The notes: a model not told the origin generated them from the sequence alone. 41,195 nucleotides of DNA from Gallionellaceae bacterium (GCA_030834965.1 JAUQWW010000043.1:1-41195), one strand, 5' to 3'. Counted from the first letter of the stretch, positions 1 through 8,564 are shown. Translations and numbers: made by a program.

Positions 1-2011
1 TTTCTTCCAGCCTTCTGGCACGCACGCTGATTTCGCCCTGCTCGGTGAACTTGACGGCATTGTTGGCGAGATTGATCAGCACCTGCCCCAGGCGCAGCGG
101 GTCGCCGCGCAGCGGGGCAGAGAGGGTGGGATCGATATCCAGCATGAACTTGAGGTGCTTTTCGGTTGCTTTCAGGCCGACCATGTTGGCGAGATTTTCC
201 ATGACATCGTCGAGCTTGAAATCCACGGTCTCGATGCTGAGCTTGCCGGCCTCGATCTTGGAGAAGTCCAGGATGTCGTCGATGATGCCGAGCAGGTGTT
301 CGCCGGAATGGCGAATCTTTTCCAGATAGTCGCGCTGCCTGGGATTGAGGTCGGTCCTGAGCGCCAGGTGCGCCATGCCCATCACGCTGTTCATCGGCGT
401 GCGGATTTCGTGGCTCATGTTGGAGAGGAAGGCGCTCTTGGCCCGGCTGGCGGCTTCGGCCAGTTCCTTGGCATGGGCCAGCTCCCGGGTGCGTTCGTCA
501 ACACGCTCTTCCAGGTTTTCGTTCAACTCGAGGAGTTCTTCTTCGGCGCGCTTGCGTTCGGTGATGTCGCGCGATGCGTTATATACCAGGTGCTGGCCGC
601 CGATCTCCACGCTGGACGCGCTGATCTCGACATCGATGATGCGGCCATCACGGCGGCGGTGACGGGTTTCAAACACCGGGTTGCTGCTCCCCAGTGCGGC
701 AATTTTTGCCTTCAATTCATCTTCCGCCCATTGCGCATTCCACTGGGCCACGTTCATCGACAGCATTTCCTCGCGCGTGTAGCCGAGCATGCGGCAGAAC
801 GCATCGTTCACCTGCACCACATTGCCATCGAGGTCAAAGACATAGATGCCGTCACTGGCCGTGCGCATCAGCGTCTCGATCTTGAAGCTTTCGCGCTGCG
901 TTGCCGCCGCTGCTTGCAGCGCGCGCATCCGCCCATGTACCAGCAGCCACGCGATCAACGTCAGCAGCACGCTTGCGCCGATACCGACAGACGCCACAGT
1001 CCGCAGCTTTTTCTTGTCCAGCAGCGCCTCGAAGCCGGGCCTGGAGCTGATCAGCAGCGTCCAGTTGTGGCCGGCAATATTGATGAGCTTGCTGCTATGG
1101 AAGCGCGCATTCAGGTCACTGCCTGGGGAATTTTCGAAGTCTGATTCGTACATCAGCGAGTTTTCCGAGATTTTTTCGCCGTCATAGAGGTCGACATCGA
1201 TAGTGTCGGAATGATCGCCGATAATCTCGGTCATCAGGTCGCCGGCACGGAATACGGAACTAACCCAGCCTATGATGTTGGCCCGGCGCTCGGCAACGGT
1301 AGCGTGCGGCGCATCGTGCCTGTAGACCGGCAGAAATATCAGGAAGCCGGCCTGTATGTCCTTGCTGCCTTCAAACAGCAGTCTCACCTTGCCGGAGATC
1401 GCAGCCTCGCCGGTATCACGCGCCTGTTCCATGGCGGTGCGGCGCGTTCCCGGGGTGTCGCCGCCCTGCGGCTTTTCCAGGTCGGAGAACATGTCATAGC
1501 CGAAGATGATCTGGTTGCGCGCATCAAACGGCTCAATGTAAACAACCGGGGTATAGATGTCGCGCTCGCCTTCAGGATATATGGTGTATTCGGGCAAGCC
1601 TTCCTTGCGGACGGCGGCGATATGCGCGTCTTTTTGTGCCGACGGAACAAGCTGGATAAAGCGTATGCCCTGGATGCCTGGGTAGTTTTCCTTCAGCCGC
1701 AGCCTGTCCACATAGTCACGGAATTCGTCGCGTTGCACGGCGTTGGCATGGGCGAACAGCCCGTCCACCCCGCGCATGACTTGCTCGTATGTCTTCATGC
1801 GCTTTTCGACATCGTCAACGACATGGCGCACGCTGAAATCGAATCGGGCCTGCAGCGCCTGCTCGGCGTCTTGCTGCGCACCCTCCCATACCTCATAAGT
1901 GACAAGCAGGGTGATAAGCAGCACCAGAAAAGGCAGGAACAGACTGTAATGAAAGATTTCCCGTCCGTGCGGGGTGTTTCTATTTATCGCCGTGCCGGTT
2001 TGTTCGTTCAA
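1..2011 (-). CDS. CHASE-PAS sensor histidine kinase (3' end beyond window)
   Basis: Membrane sensor kinase of a two-component system, read on the minus strand; about 670 residues are visible and the C-terminus is cut by the window edge. In order: a short cytoplasmic tail, TM1 (about residues 17-39), a large periplasmic CHASE-type ligand domain (about 60-330), TM2 (about 337-359), a PAS domain (about 375-490) with a PAC-like end (SRDITERKRAEEE), a coiled coil, then HisKA with the phospho-acceptor in SHEIRTPMN (His534) and the start of the HATPase N-box (NLANNAVKFTE). No ATG lies in frame between the upstream stop (2081-2083) and TM1. I chose TTG at 2009-2011, which follows a purine-rich AGGAACAGG, but the start is uncertain. 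Whether receiver or Hpt domains follow cannot be seen. It is divergent from the efflux operon; regulation of that operon is possible but unproven. Confidence 0.9.
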   Translation of the reverse strand, partial: MNEQTGTAINRNTPHGREIFHYSLFLPFLVLLITLLVTYEVWEGAQQDAEQALQARFDFSVRHVVDDVEKRMKTYEQVMRGVDGLFAHANAVQRDEFRDYVDRLRLKENYPGIQGIRFIQLVPSAQKDAHIAAVRKEGLPEYTIYPEGERDIYTPVVYIEPFDARNQIIFGYDMFSDLEKPQGGDTPGTRRTAMEQARDTGEAAISGKVRLLFEGSKDIQAGFLIFLPVYRHDAPHATVAERRANIIGWVSSVFRAGDLMTEIIGDHSDTIDVDLYDGEKISENSLMYESDFENSPGSDLNARFHSSKLINIAGHNWTLLISSRPGFEALLDKKKLRTVASVGIGASVLLTLIAWLLVHGRMRALQAAAATQRESFKIETLMRTASDGIYVFDLDGNVVQVNDAFCRMLGYTREEMLSMNVAQWNAQWAEDELKAKIAALGSSNPVFETRHRRRDGRIIDVEISASSVEIGGQHLVYNASRDITERKRAEEELLELNENLEERVDERTRELAHAKELAEAASRAKSAFLSNMSHEIRTPMNSVMGMAHLALRTDLNPRQRDYLEKIRHSGEHLLGIIDDILDFSKIEAGKLSIETVDFKLDDVMENLANMVGLKATEKHLKFMLDIDPTLSAPLRGDPLRLGQVLINLANNAVKFTEQGEISVRARRLEE

Positions 2012-2170
2012 GACCTGTTCCTGAAGAATCAGTTGTTCTTTGATTCGATGATGATTGCAAGGAAAATGCAGATACCGGTTTTATGTGCATATTAACGCAG
2101 ATATCGCTTGAATGAGCATGCTTCAGATACTGATATGGGCTCTATTTTCAACGCGTGCAGGTCATATTGC

Positions 2171-2199
2171 TTCCGTGCCAATCTTGGTTTGCATATAAT
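2171..2199 (+). promoter_or_regulatory. Possible promoter of the MacA-like efflux operon
   Basis: A perfect TATAAT lies at 2194-2199, about 80 bases before the adaptor start. The hexamer 17 bases upstream (TTCCGT, 2171-2176) is a poor -35 match, so activator dependence or a different promoter is possible. The surrounding 2012-2277 gap between the divergent kinase and efflux genes shows no other gene. Confidence 0.35.
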
Positions 2200-2277
2200 C
2201 CATAGGGCAATGCGTCATTGCCTGCCCCACGCCGTCGGCAGCATCGTATCCCGGTAATGGATTGCTCAGGAGGTTGA

Positions 2278-3471
2278 ATGGCCCTGCCACAAAATGGCAA
2301 ACGCGGGTTTTCACTGCGTCACTTTGCTGTTATCGCGCTACTCATTTTGCTGGCACTTGCCGCCTGGCATTTCACACGCCCCAAACCGTTGCCCGTTGCC
2401 TTGCTGAAGGCGGAGCGCGGCATGGTCGAGGCGACCGTCAGCAACACACGCGCCGGCACCATCAAGGCTTGCCGCCGCGCCAAGCTGGCGCCACCGGCCG
2501 GCGGGCAGATTTCCCAGCTGCGCGTGCAGAAAGGCCAGCGGGTTGCTGCAGGCCAGGTGTTGCTGGAGCTGTGGAACAACGATCTTGTGGCGCAAGAACG
2601 CTTGGCGCAGGAGCAGCTGAAGACATCCACGGCGCGTGAGCGGGAAGCCTGCACTGTGGCGGAAACGGCTCAGCGCGACGCTGCGCGGGCACAGCAATTG
2701 CGCGAGAAAGGTTTCATTTCTGTGGAGGCGGTGGAACGGGCCGTGTCGAATGCCAAGGCGCGCCAGGCATCCTGCGATACGGCGCGCAGCGAAATTGAGC
2801 AGAGCCGGACACGCATCTCGGTGTCGCGCGCAGGCCTGGAGCGCCTGGTGCTGCGCGCGCCGTTCGACGGCATCGTGGCGGACATCAGCGGCGAGTTGGG
2901 CGAATATGCCACGCCATCGCCGCCGGGCATTCCCACGCCACCCGCAATCGATCTGATCGATGATCGCTGCCTGTTTGTCAGCGCGCCGATAGATGAGGTG
3001 GATTCGGCCCATATCAAGATAGGGCAAGTGAGCCGCATCACGCTGGACGCAATCAAGGGCAGGCAGTTCGCAGGCAAGGTGAAGCGCATCGCGCCTTATG
3101 TGCTTGAGCTCGAGAAGCAGGCGCGCACGGTCGAGGTGGAAGTTGAATTTATCGAGTTGCCCAAGGCTGAAAATCTGCTGGTAGGCTACAGTGCCGATGT
3201 CGAGATCGTGCATGACGCACATGAAAATGTGTTGCGCATCCCCACGCAAACGCTGCTGGAAGGCAAGCGCGTGCTGCTTTATAAAGCCGATGGGGTGCTG
3301 GAAGATCGTCGCGTCACCACGGGGCTGTCGAACTGGGAATATACCGAGATTGTTTCGGGGCTGAATGAAGGCGACCAGATCGTCTCCTCGCTCGATCGCG
3401 CCGGAGTGAAGGCCGGCGCGCGCGTCAACCCGGAAACGGCCCCGCCGGAAACGGCATCGTCAGCCAAATGA
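2278..3471 (+). CDS. Efflux periplasmic adaptor subunit (HlyD/MacA-type)
   Basis: Periplasmic adaptor that would link an inner-membrane ABC transporter to an outer-membrane channel. The 397-residue protein has a basic N-terminus and one membrane anchor (about residues 16-33). A split biotinyl-lipoyl domain follows (first half around 60-90, second half around 205 in LRAPFDGIVADISGE), flanking a long alpha-helical hairpin rich in Gln, Glu and Ala (about 100-190). Beta-barrel and membrane-proximal domains extend to about 375 (segment VTTGLSNWEYTEI). ATG 2278 is preceded by a strong ribosome site AGGAGG. It overlaps the ATPase gene by four bases (ATGA), so they are translationally coupled. Family membership is clear; the substrate is unknown. 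No outer-membrane TolC-type gene is adjacent. Confidence 0.88.
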   Translation: MALPQNGKRGFSLRHFAVIALLILLALAAWHFTRPKPLPVALLKAERGMVEATVSNTRAGTIKACRRAKLAPPAGGQISQLRVQKGQRVAAGQVLLELWNNDLVAQERLAQEQLKTSTAREREACTVAETAQRDAARAQQLREKGFISVEAVERAVSNAKARQASCDTARSEIEQSRTRISVSRAGLERLVLRAPFDGIVADISGELGEYATPSPPGIPTPPAIDLIDDRCLFVSAPIDEVDSAHIKIGQVSRITLDAIKGRQFAGKVKRIAPYVLELEKQARTVEVEVEFIELPKAENLLVGYSADVEIVHDAHENVLRIPTQTLLEGKRVLLYKADGVLEDRRVTTGLSNWEYTEIVSGLNEGDQIVSSLDRAGVKAGARVNPETAPPETASSAK

Positions 3472-4154
3472 TCGAGTTCGCCGATGTCAGCCGCATCTTT
3501 ATGGTGGGCGGGCAGGAAGTGCCCGCGCTGCGCAACATCAACCTGCATCTGGTTGCGGGCGAATATGTTTCCATCATGGGGCCGTCCGGCTCCGGCAAAT
3601 CCACGCTGCTGAATTTGATTGGCCTGCTGGATCGTCCCAGTTCCGGCACGTATCGCCTGGACGGCCTGGATGTCACGACGCTGGATGATGAGCATCAGGC
3701 GCAGGTGCGGCGCGAAAAAATCGGCTTCGTGTTTCAGTTTTTCCATTTGGTGCCGCGCCTTTCTGCTGCCATGAACATCGAGTTGCCGCTGATTCTCGCG
3801 GGTGTGCCCCCCCAGGAGCGCAAGGAGCGGGTGGGGCAGTTGCTGGAGAGTTATGGCCTGGCAGATCGTGCCGGTCACCGCCCCGACCAGCTTTCCGGCG
3901 GGCAGCGTCAGCGCGTGGCGATTGCGCGCGCCACCATCATGCGGCCCGCAGTTCTGCTGGCGGACGAGCCAACCGGCAATCTGGACCAGACTACCGGCAA
4001 AGAAGTGATGAGCTTGCTGGAACAACTGGTGGAGCAGGGCGTGGCCCTGATTCTGGTGACGCATGACCCGGCCTTGGGCCAGCGCGCGGCGCGCCAGCTG
4101 CAGATGGTGGACGGCCGGATCGTTTCCGACACGCGCAATATCAGCCAGGCATGA
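3468..4154 (+). CDS. ABC transporter ATP-binding protein (LolD/MacB-type)
   Basis: Cytoplasmic nucleotide-binding subunit of 228 residues. Walker A is GPSGSGKST (residues 38-46), the Q-loop lies near FVFQFFHLVPRLS, the signature LSGGQ is at 142-146 followed by RQRVAIARA, Walker B is VLLADEPTGNLD (162-173), and the switch histidine is in VTHD (His199). This is the MacB/LolD/FtsE class that powers mechanotransmission permeases rather than classical import. It overlaps the adaptor gene upstream (ATGA) and the permease gene downstream (ATGA). It is the only ATPase here, so it probably serves both permeases (4151-5359 and 8709-9908), an inference from similarity and proximity. Unlike true MacB, the ATPase and permease are separate proteins. 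Confidence 0.93.
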   Translation: MIEFADVSRIFMVGGQEVPALRNINLHLVAGEYVSIMGPSGSGKSTLLNLIGLLDRPSSGTYRLDGLDVTTLDDEHQAQVRREKIGFVFQFFHLVPRLSAAMNIELPLILAGVPPQERKERVGQLLESYGLADRAGHRPDQLSGGQRQRVAIARATIMRPAVLLADEPTGNLDQTTGKEVMSLLEQLVEQGVALILVTHDPALGQRAARQLQMVDGRIVSDTRNISQA

Positions 4155-5359
4155 ACCTCACCGATACCCTGCTGTTCGCCTCCGGCAGCCTGCGCGGAGC
4201 GCGCACGCGCACGCTGTTGATGATTCTGGCCATGTCGATAGGCGTGGCCGCTGTCGTGATCCTCACCGCGCTGGGCGAAGGCGCGCGCCGTTATGTGGTG
4301 GGCCAGTTTTCTTCGCTGGGCAGCAATCTGGTGATTGTACTGCCGGGTCGTTCCGAAACTGCGGGGGTCAACCCGGGCATGTTGCTCGGCCAGACAGAGC
4401 GCGACATCGTGCTGGACGATGCGCAGGCCCTGTTGCGCAGCACGGCCGTCCGCCGCATCGCACCGCTCACCATCGGCACGGCACAGGCTTCGCATGGAGC
4501 GCGCAACCGGGAGGTGGTGGTGCTGGGCTCCACCGCGGATTTGCTGCCGATCCGCCACATGGAGCTGGCGCACGGGCAGTTCCTGCCAGCCATTGACATG
4601 CAATCGGCCTCGCCCGTATGCGTGCTGGGCGCCAAGATCAAGCGCGAACTGTTCGGCTCGGAAGCGGCGGTGGGTGCGTGGCTGCACCTCGGTGACCGGC
4701 GCTTTCGCGTGATCGGCGTGCTGGCCTCGCAGGGGGAATCCATGGGCATGAATACCGATGACCTGGTGGTGGTGCCGGTCGCGTCGGCGCACATGCTGTT
4801 CAATACCCAGGCCTTGTTCCGCGTCCTGGTCGAGGCCAAGAGCCGTGACCTGATTGCGCGCGCGCAGAAAGATGCCGAGGACATCATGATGCAGCAGCAT
4901 GGTGGCGAGCGCGATGTCACCGTGATTACCCAGGATGCGGTGCTGGCGACATTCGACCGCATCCTGCATGCACTGACGCTGGCAGTGGGCGGTATTGCCG
5001 CCATCAGCCTGTCTGTGGCGGGCGTGCTGATCATGAATGTGATGCTGATCGCGGTTGCGCAACGCACCCAGGAAATCGGCCTGCTCAAGGCACTGGGCGC
5101 GCCCTCGAGCGAGATACGCCGCTTGTTCTTTGCCGAGGCCGTGCTACTGTCAGGGATAGGCAGTATGGCCGGGCTGCTGCTGGGCGAGATCGGCAGCGCG
5201 GTCATCGGGCAGGTTTATCCGGCACTGCCGGTCAATGCACCATGGTGGGCGGTGCTGGCGGCATTTGGCACGGCATTGGGTACCGGCATCCTGTTCAGTG
5301 TGTGGCCGGCACGGCGCGCGGCGCAGCTGGATCCGGTGCTGGCCTTGGCGCGGCGCTGA
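4151..5359 (+). CDS. ABC transporter permease (MacB periplasmic core + FtsX domain)
   Basis: Inner-membrane permease of 402 residues. It has one N-terminal membrane helix (about residues 22-44, around MSIGVAAVVILTALGEG), a large periplasmic MacB_PCD domain (about 45-270), and a C-terminal FtsX domain with three helices (about 275-300, 325-350, 365-390). The segment QEIGLLKALGA and the ending ARRAAQLDPVLALA are typical of the family. It overlaps the ATPase gene by four bases. It resembles the second permease at 8709-9908 along its whole length (for example ALGEGARRYVVGQFSSLGSN against SIGEGLNQFVLSEFSQFGTN), which suggests a heterodimer or a gene duplication. Transport direction is probably efflux or lipoprotein-type extraction; the substrate is unknown. 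Confidence 0.9.
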   Translation: MNLTDTLLFASGSLRGARTRTLLMILAMSIGVAAVVILTALGEGARRYVVGQFSSLGSNLVIVLPGRSETAGVNPGMLLGQTERDIVLDDAQALLRSTAVRRIAPLTIGTAQASHGARNREVVVLGSTADLLPIRHMELAHGQFLPAIDMQSASPVCVLGAKIKRELFGSEAAVGAWLHLGDRRFRVIGVLASQGESMGMNTDDLVVVPVASAHMLFNTQALFRVLVEAKSRDLIARAQKDAEDIMMQQHGGERDVTVITQDAVLATFDRILHALTLAVGGIAAISLSVAGVLIMNVMLIAVAQRTQEIGLLKALGAPSSEIRRLFFAEAVLLSGIGSMAGLLLGEIGSAVIGQVYPALPVNAPWWAVLAAFGTALGTGILFSVWPARRAAQLDPVLALARR

Positions 5360-5496
5360 GTTCGAACGCTCTTCACTGAATGTGGACGCCTAGTTCATTA
5401 GGATGGGCGTCGGCGCATCGGCAGAAGCAAATAATCGGGATTAGTCACCTGGCTTTGCCGTAAAATACCTAGCGAACCTGAAAACAGGAGATCAGT

Positions 5497-5727
5497 ATGG
5501 GACAAGCACTGCACACACTCGGAATAGACAGTATGAGCGTCGAAGAACGTATTGCCCTGGTGCAAGACATCTGGGATTCGGTCGCTATTGAAGCGGGGCT
5601 ATTGCCCCCCAGCACGGCAGAAAAAGCTGAACTCGACCGCCGCCTGGACGAAGATGACGCTGCGCCGGATAACACCATTTCTTGGGAATCCATTAAAACT
5701 GAAGCTGTGAAACGCTGGCAACGGTAA
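5497..5727 (+). CDS. Antitoxin, addiction-module protein family (ParE partner)
   Basis: A 76-residue acidic protein. The stretch LGIDSMSVEERIALVQDIW, followed by DS, and the central LDRRLDEDDAAPDN are typical of the short antitoxin family annotated as putative addiction module component (TIGR02574-like). The C-terminal W-rich tail would wrap the toxin. It has a ribosome site (AACAGGAGATCAGT) and its stop overlaps the toxin start (TAATG), the usual layout for co-regulated toxin-antitoxin pairs. Autoregulation is expected from the family, but no clear operator is visible. A TAAAAT (5461-5466) could be its -10 element, without a convincing -35. Confidence 0.85.
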   Translation: MGQALHTLGIDSMSVEERIALVQDIWDSVAIEAGLLPPSTAEKAELDRRLDEDDAAPDNTISWESIKTEAVKRWQR

Positions 5728-6023
5728 TGCGCCAGATTGTTTTTCGGCATCAGGCGCGACGCGAGCTTGACGAAGCGGGTGATTGGTACGAACAAGAACG
5801 CATCGGCCTTGGGCTTGAGTTTTTTGCGGAAATAGAACGCCTGCTGAACCGCGTTACCAGCAACCCCGAGCAATTCCCCATTTTGTATCGCGGCACACGC
5901 AAAGCTGTCGCCCGCCGATTTCCTTACTGCGTTTATTTCCGCGAGAGAAATCAGCACATCGTAGTGTTGGCCGTATTTCATAGTGCGCGCAATCCTGAAG
6001 CGTGGAAGAGCAGAGTGAAATGA
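5727..6023 (+). CDS. Type II toxin of the RelE/ParE family
   Basis: A 98-residue basic protein. The N-terminal FRHQARRELDEAGDWYEQE and the C-terminal FPYCVYFRERNQHIVVLAVF followed by HSARNPEAWKSR are hallmarks of ParE/RelE-fold toxins. ParE relatives inhibit DNA gyrase while RelE relatives cleave ribosome-bound mRNA; the HSARNP ending and TIGR02574-like partner fit the ParE branch better, but the target is not proven by sequence. Its start codon overlaps the antitoxin stop. The frame is full length for the family, so it is likely intact. Its location between two transporter permease genes suggests acquisition by transfer. Confidence 0.87.
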   Translation: MRQIVFRHQARRELDEAGDWYEQERIGLGLEFFAEIERLLNRVTSNPEQFPILYRGTRKAVARRFPYCVYFRERNQHIVVLAVFHSARNPEAWKSRVK

Positions 6024-6100
6024 GAGTGCGGCAAACATCCACGCTGAACTGAAACCCAACTGCTCGAAGGGTTCTGGCAAGACGTGAAGGAGGCAGCAAA

Positions 6101-6484
6101 ATGAAAACCAATAACACAGTCCTGCACATGACCGTTGGCGAACCGATTGAAGCCAGCCTTGCACGGGCCACGGCTGCCATGAAAGCCGCCAAACAAGGAA
6201 AACGGGTCAAGCCTTATTTCGGCGTTGGTTTCGATGATGTCGGCGAAATGTTCTCGGTTTTTACGCCCAAGCGTTGGGAGTTGATCGGCGCATTGCGTGA
6301 AAGCGGTGCGGTCACCATTGCGGAACTTGCCCGCCAACTCAAACGCGACTACAAGAATGTGCATAACGATTGCGAACGCCTGCTCGAATGGATGGCGATT
6401 GAGAAAGACGAGAATGGTTTGGTTTTTGCACCCTATGCCGAGATTGTGGTGGATATGAAATTACCGGACAGGTGGGCGGCATGA
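6101..6484 (+). CDS. Winged-helix DNA-binding regulator (COG4190-like)
   Basis: A 127-residue protein. The N-terminus (MTVGEPIEASLARATAAMKA) is followed by a MarR-like winged helix: helices around KRWELIGALRE, a recognition region AELARQLKRDYKNVHNDCER, and a wing near EKDENGLVFAPYAEI. Relatives are usually the DNA-binding, antitoxin-like partner of a small toxin encoded just upstream. Here only 77 bases separate it from the ParE gene and no complete partner is present. A 17-codon open frame whose TGA overlaps this ATG (6048-6104) could be a partner remnant. ATG 6101 has a strong ribosome site (GAAGGAGGCAGC). The function as regulator or antitoxin is inferred from the fold. Confidence 0.75.
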   Translation: MKTNNTVLHMTVGEPIEASLARATAAMKAAKQGKRVKPYFGVGFDDVGEMFSVFTPKRWELIGALRESGAVTIAELARQLKRDYKNVHNDCERLLEWMAIEKDENGLVFAPYAEIVVDMKLPDRWAA

Positions 6485-6535
6485 TTTGCGGTGCCGCACC
6501 CAATTGATTGCGCACGTGATAAAGGTGAATTCTCG

Positions 6536-8149
6536 ATGAATGCTCTGGTTGTTTCTTTGCTGATAGCTCTGTTACTGACACTTGCAGGTTGTGGGGAGAA
6601 AGCTGCTGGCAACAAGACCGAAACCACGGCACTCGCCGCACAGAAAACAAATGTGTTTGACCAGTTCGATCTAACCCCGGAAGAAGAGCTGAAGAAGTTG
6701 CAGATGGAAGCAGATGGTGGAAGTGCTGACGCGCAATTCAACCTGGCAAAAAAAATTCTTAGTGGTGTTGGCGTAACTAAGGATGCAGCCAAGGCTGCGG
6801 AGTGGTTTCGGAAAGCAGCAGTTCAGGGGCATGTGGGTGCACAATTTATGCTCGGCGTGATGTACGCCAACGGCGAAGGCGTGCCCAAGGATGCAGCCAA
6901 GGCGGTGGAGTGGTATCAGAAAGCCGCTGCACAGGGGCATGCAAAAGCGCAATTCAACCTCGGCTTTATGTATTACAACGGTGAAGGCATGCCCAAGAAT
7001 GCAGCCAAGGCAGTGGAGTGGTTTAAGAAAGCCGCTGCACAAGGGGGCGCGGAAGCACAATACGTCCTCGGCTTGATGTATGAAAGCGGCGAAGGTGTTT
7101 TCAAGGATGCAGCCAAGGCGGTGGAGTGGTATCAAAAAGCGGCTGCACAAGGGGGCGCGGAAGCACAATACAGACTCAGCTTGATGTATGACAGCGGCGA
7201 AGGTGTTCCCAAGGATACCGCCAAGGCGGTGGAGTGGTGTCAAAAAGCGGCTGCACAAGGACTTGCTGATGCGCAGGCCAATCTCGGTGCGTATATAGTA
7301 GGCGATGGAGTCAGCAAAAACCTTGTGCTGGCCTACGCATGGTCTAATCTGGCCGCTGCCCAAGGAAATAATATAGCCAGAATAAACCGTGATATTTTTG
7401 AGTCACAACTTACTCCTGCTCAACGTGCCGAAGGCCAGCGCCTCGCCTCCAACTGGAAGAAGGGCGACACCCTGCAATCTTCCAGCGACAACGGAGCGGC
7501 TTCATCTGATGGCAAGCCAATCAAGCATTCGACGGGTACAGCCTTTGTGGTCAGCAATAACGGCCATGCACTGACCAATCACCATGTCATCAACGGCTGC
7601 GCTGAAGTGAAAGTTGCCGGGCGCGAAGGCATCGCCAAGGTCATCACTTCCGATGGTGTGAACGACCTCGCGCTGCTGCAACTGCCGGGCAAGGTCAAGG
7701 ACATCGCCAGCCTCAATCCCGCACCCGGCAAGCTGCGCCAAGGTGAAGAAATCATCGTGTTCGGCTATCCGCTCAACTCGTTGCTCTCATCTGGCGGTAA
7801 TCTCACGCCTGGCATCATCAGCGCACTATCGGGCTTGGACAATAATACCAACCAAATTCAAATCACCGCACCGATTCAGGGCGGTTCAAGCGGCAGCCCT
7901 GTGATGGACAAAAAGGGGAATGTGGTGGGGGTAGTGTCCGCAAGATTGGATATGAAAGCTGTACGTCTCACCGGCAATATTCCACAAAACGTCAATTTCG
8001 CGGTCAACGGCCAGACCGTCAGAGCCTTCCTCGACGCCAACCAGGTACTATACAAAACCGGCGGCGGACTTTTCTCGCGTGAAAAGAGCAATGCCGATAT
8101 TGCCGAGGAAGCGCGCAAGTGGACAGTGCTGGTGGAGTGCTGGAAATAA
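6536..8149 (+). CDS. Lipoprotein with six Sel1 repeats and a trypsin-like serine protease domain
   Basis: An envelope protein of 537 residues. I start at ATG 6536 rather than 6491 because it gives a clean lipoprotein signal peptide with lipobox LAGC (Cys19) and has a ribosome site AAAGGTGAA. Residues about 64-280 form six Sel1 (TPR-like) repeats of 36 residues, repeating the pattern AQ..LG.MY..GEGV.KDAAKAVEW. A trypsin/HtrA-like domain follows (about 325-510) with an intact triad: His350 in TNHHV, Asp377 in NDLALL, Ser452 in GGSSGSP. No PDZ domain is visible. Sel1 repeats usually bind protein partners and the protease would cleave in the periplasm; substrate and partner are unknown. The repeats at 6840-7260 are very similar in DNA, suggesting recent expansion. 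It lies in the accessory insert that splits the transporter operon. Confidence 0.88.
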   Translation: MNALVVSLLIALLLTLAGCGEKAAGNKTETTALAAQKTNVFDQFDLTPEEELKKLQMEADGGSADAQFNLAKKILSGVGVTKDAAKAAEWFRKAAVQGHVGAQFMLGVMYANGEGVPKDAAKAVEWYQKAAAQGHAKAQFNLGFMYYNGEGMPKNAAKAVEWFKKAAAQGGAEAQYVLGLMYESGEGVFKDAAKAVEWYQKAAAQGGAEAQYRLSLMYDSGEGVPKDTAKAVEWCQKAAAQGLADAQANLGAYIVGDGVSKNLVLAYAWSNLAAAQGNNIARINRDIFESQLTPAQRAEGQRLASNWKKGDTLQSSSDNGAASSDGKPIKHSTGTAFVVSNNGHALTNHHVINGCAEVKVAGREGIAKVITSDGVNDLALLQLPGKVKDIASLNPAPGKLRQGEEIIVFGYPLNSLLSSGGNLTPGIISALSGLDNNTNQIQITAPIQGGSSGSPVMDKKGNVVGVVSARLDMKAVRLTGNIPQNVNFAVNGQTVRAFLDANQVLYKTGGGLFSREKSNADIAEEARKWTVLVECWK

Positions 8150-8156
8150 GTAGCTT

Positions 8157-8492
8157 ATGAACATGAACACTGAAGAAGTTATTGAGCAGCGCCGTTTGGC
8201 GCGAATAGGCAAACACCAGTCTGATGACAGACTGGTTAGCCTGCACCGTAAAGCGGTTGAAGCGTTGCTGAACCAACAGGATGGCGAGCATGTGCGCAAA
8301 CTGGCTTTGGAACGTGTCGAAAAATGGGATAACGAACAGCTTTGCAATCCACGTTACGTTAAAGCGTGGCGCAACATACTCAATATGCCCGTTGCCTCAA
8401 TGTGCGAGTCCATCCTTACAGACGAGCCGGATGGCGTTTCGTTGCGGCAAAATTCACCCTTTGGCTTTCTGCTGCATGAGTCGGCGCGATGA
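8157..8492 (+). CDS. Hypothetical protein
   Basis: I do not recognise a family. The protein is 111 residues, charged and predicted soluble, with an Arg/Lys-rich N-terminal half (EVIEQRRLARIGKH, then LHRKAVEALLNQQ) suggesting helices, and a segment ERVEKWDNEQLCNPRYVKAW. There is no signal peptide or membrane helix. It starts seven bases after the Sel1-protease gene, so co-transcription is likely. The start is uncertain between Met1 and Met3, and no strong ribosome site precedes either. The coding-like amino acid composition and lack of overlapping alternatives support a real gene. Confidence 0.55.
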   Translation: MNMNTEEVIEQRRLARIGKHQSDDRLVSLHRKAVEALLNQQDGEHVRKLALERVEKWDNEQLCNPRYVKAWRNILNMPVASMCESILTDEPDGVSLRQNSPFGFLLHESAR

Positions 8493-8564
8493 ATCGTGAC
8501 GGCATCAAACGCCTGTTATTGAGTTTTACATAAAACATGACAATAGACCATTCGCCACAAAGTA

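Noticed and set aside
155-2095. Two long plus-strand open frames (329 and 294 codons) over the first 2 kb
   Set aside because: They are antisense shadows of the kinase. The minus-strand frame carries clear CHASE, PAS and HisKA motifs, while these frames are His/Ala/Gln-rich without family features.
3908-5062. A 384-codon minus-strand open frame across the permease gene
   Set aside because: It lies opposite well-conserved ATPase and permease sequence, and its composition (His, Gln, Arg-rich) is typical of antisense reading of GC-rich genes.
5385-5411. GACGCC/GGCGTC inverted repeat after the first permease as an attachment site or terminator
   Set aside because: The arms are only six bases, the loop is long, no T tract follows, no matching copy was seen at the other end of the insert, and no integrase is present.
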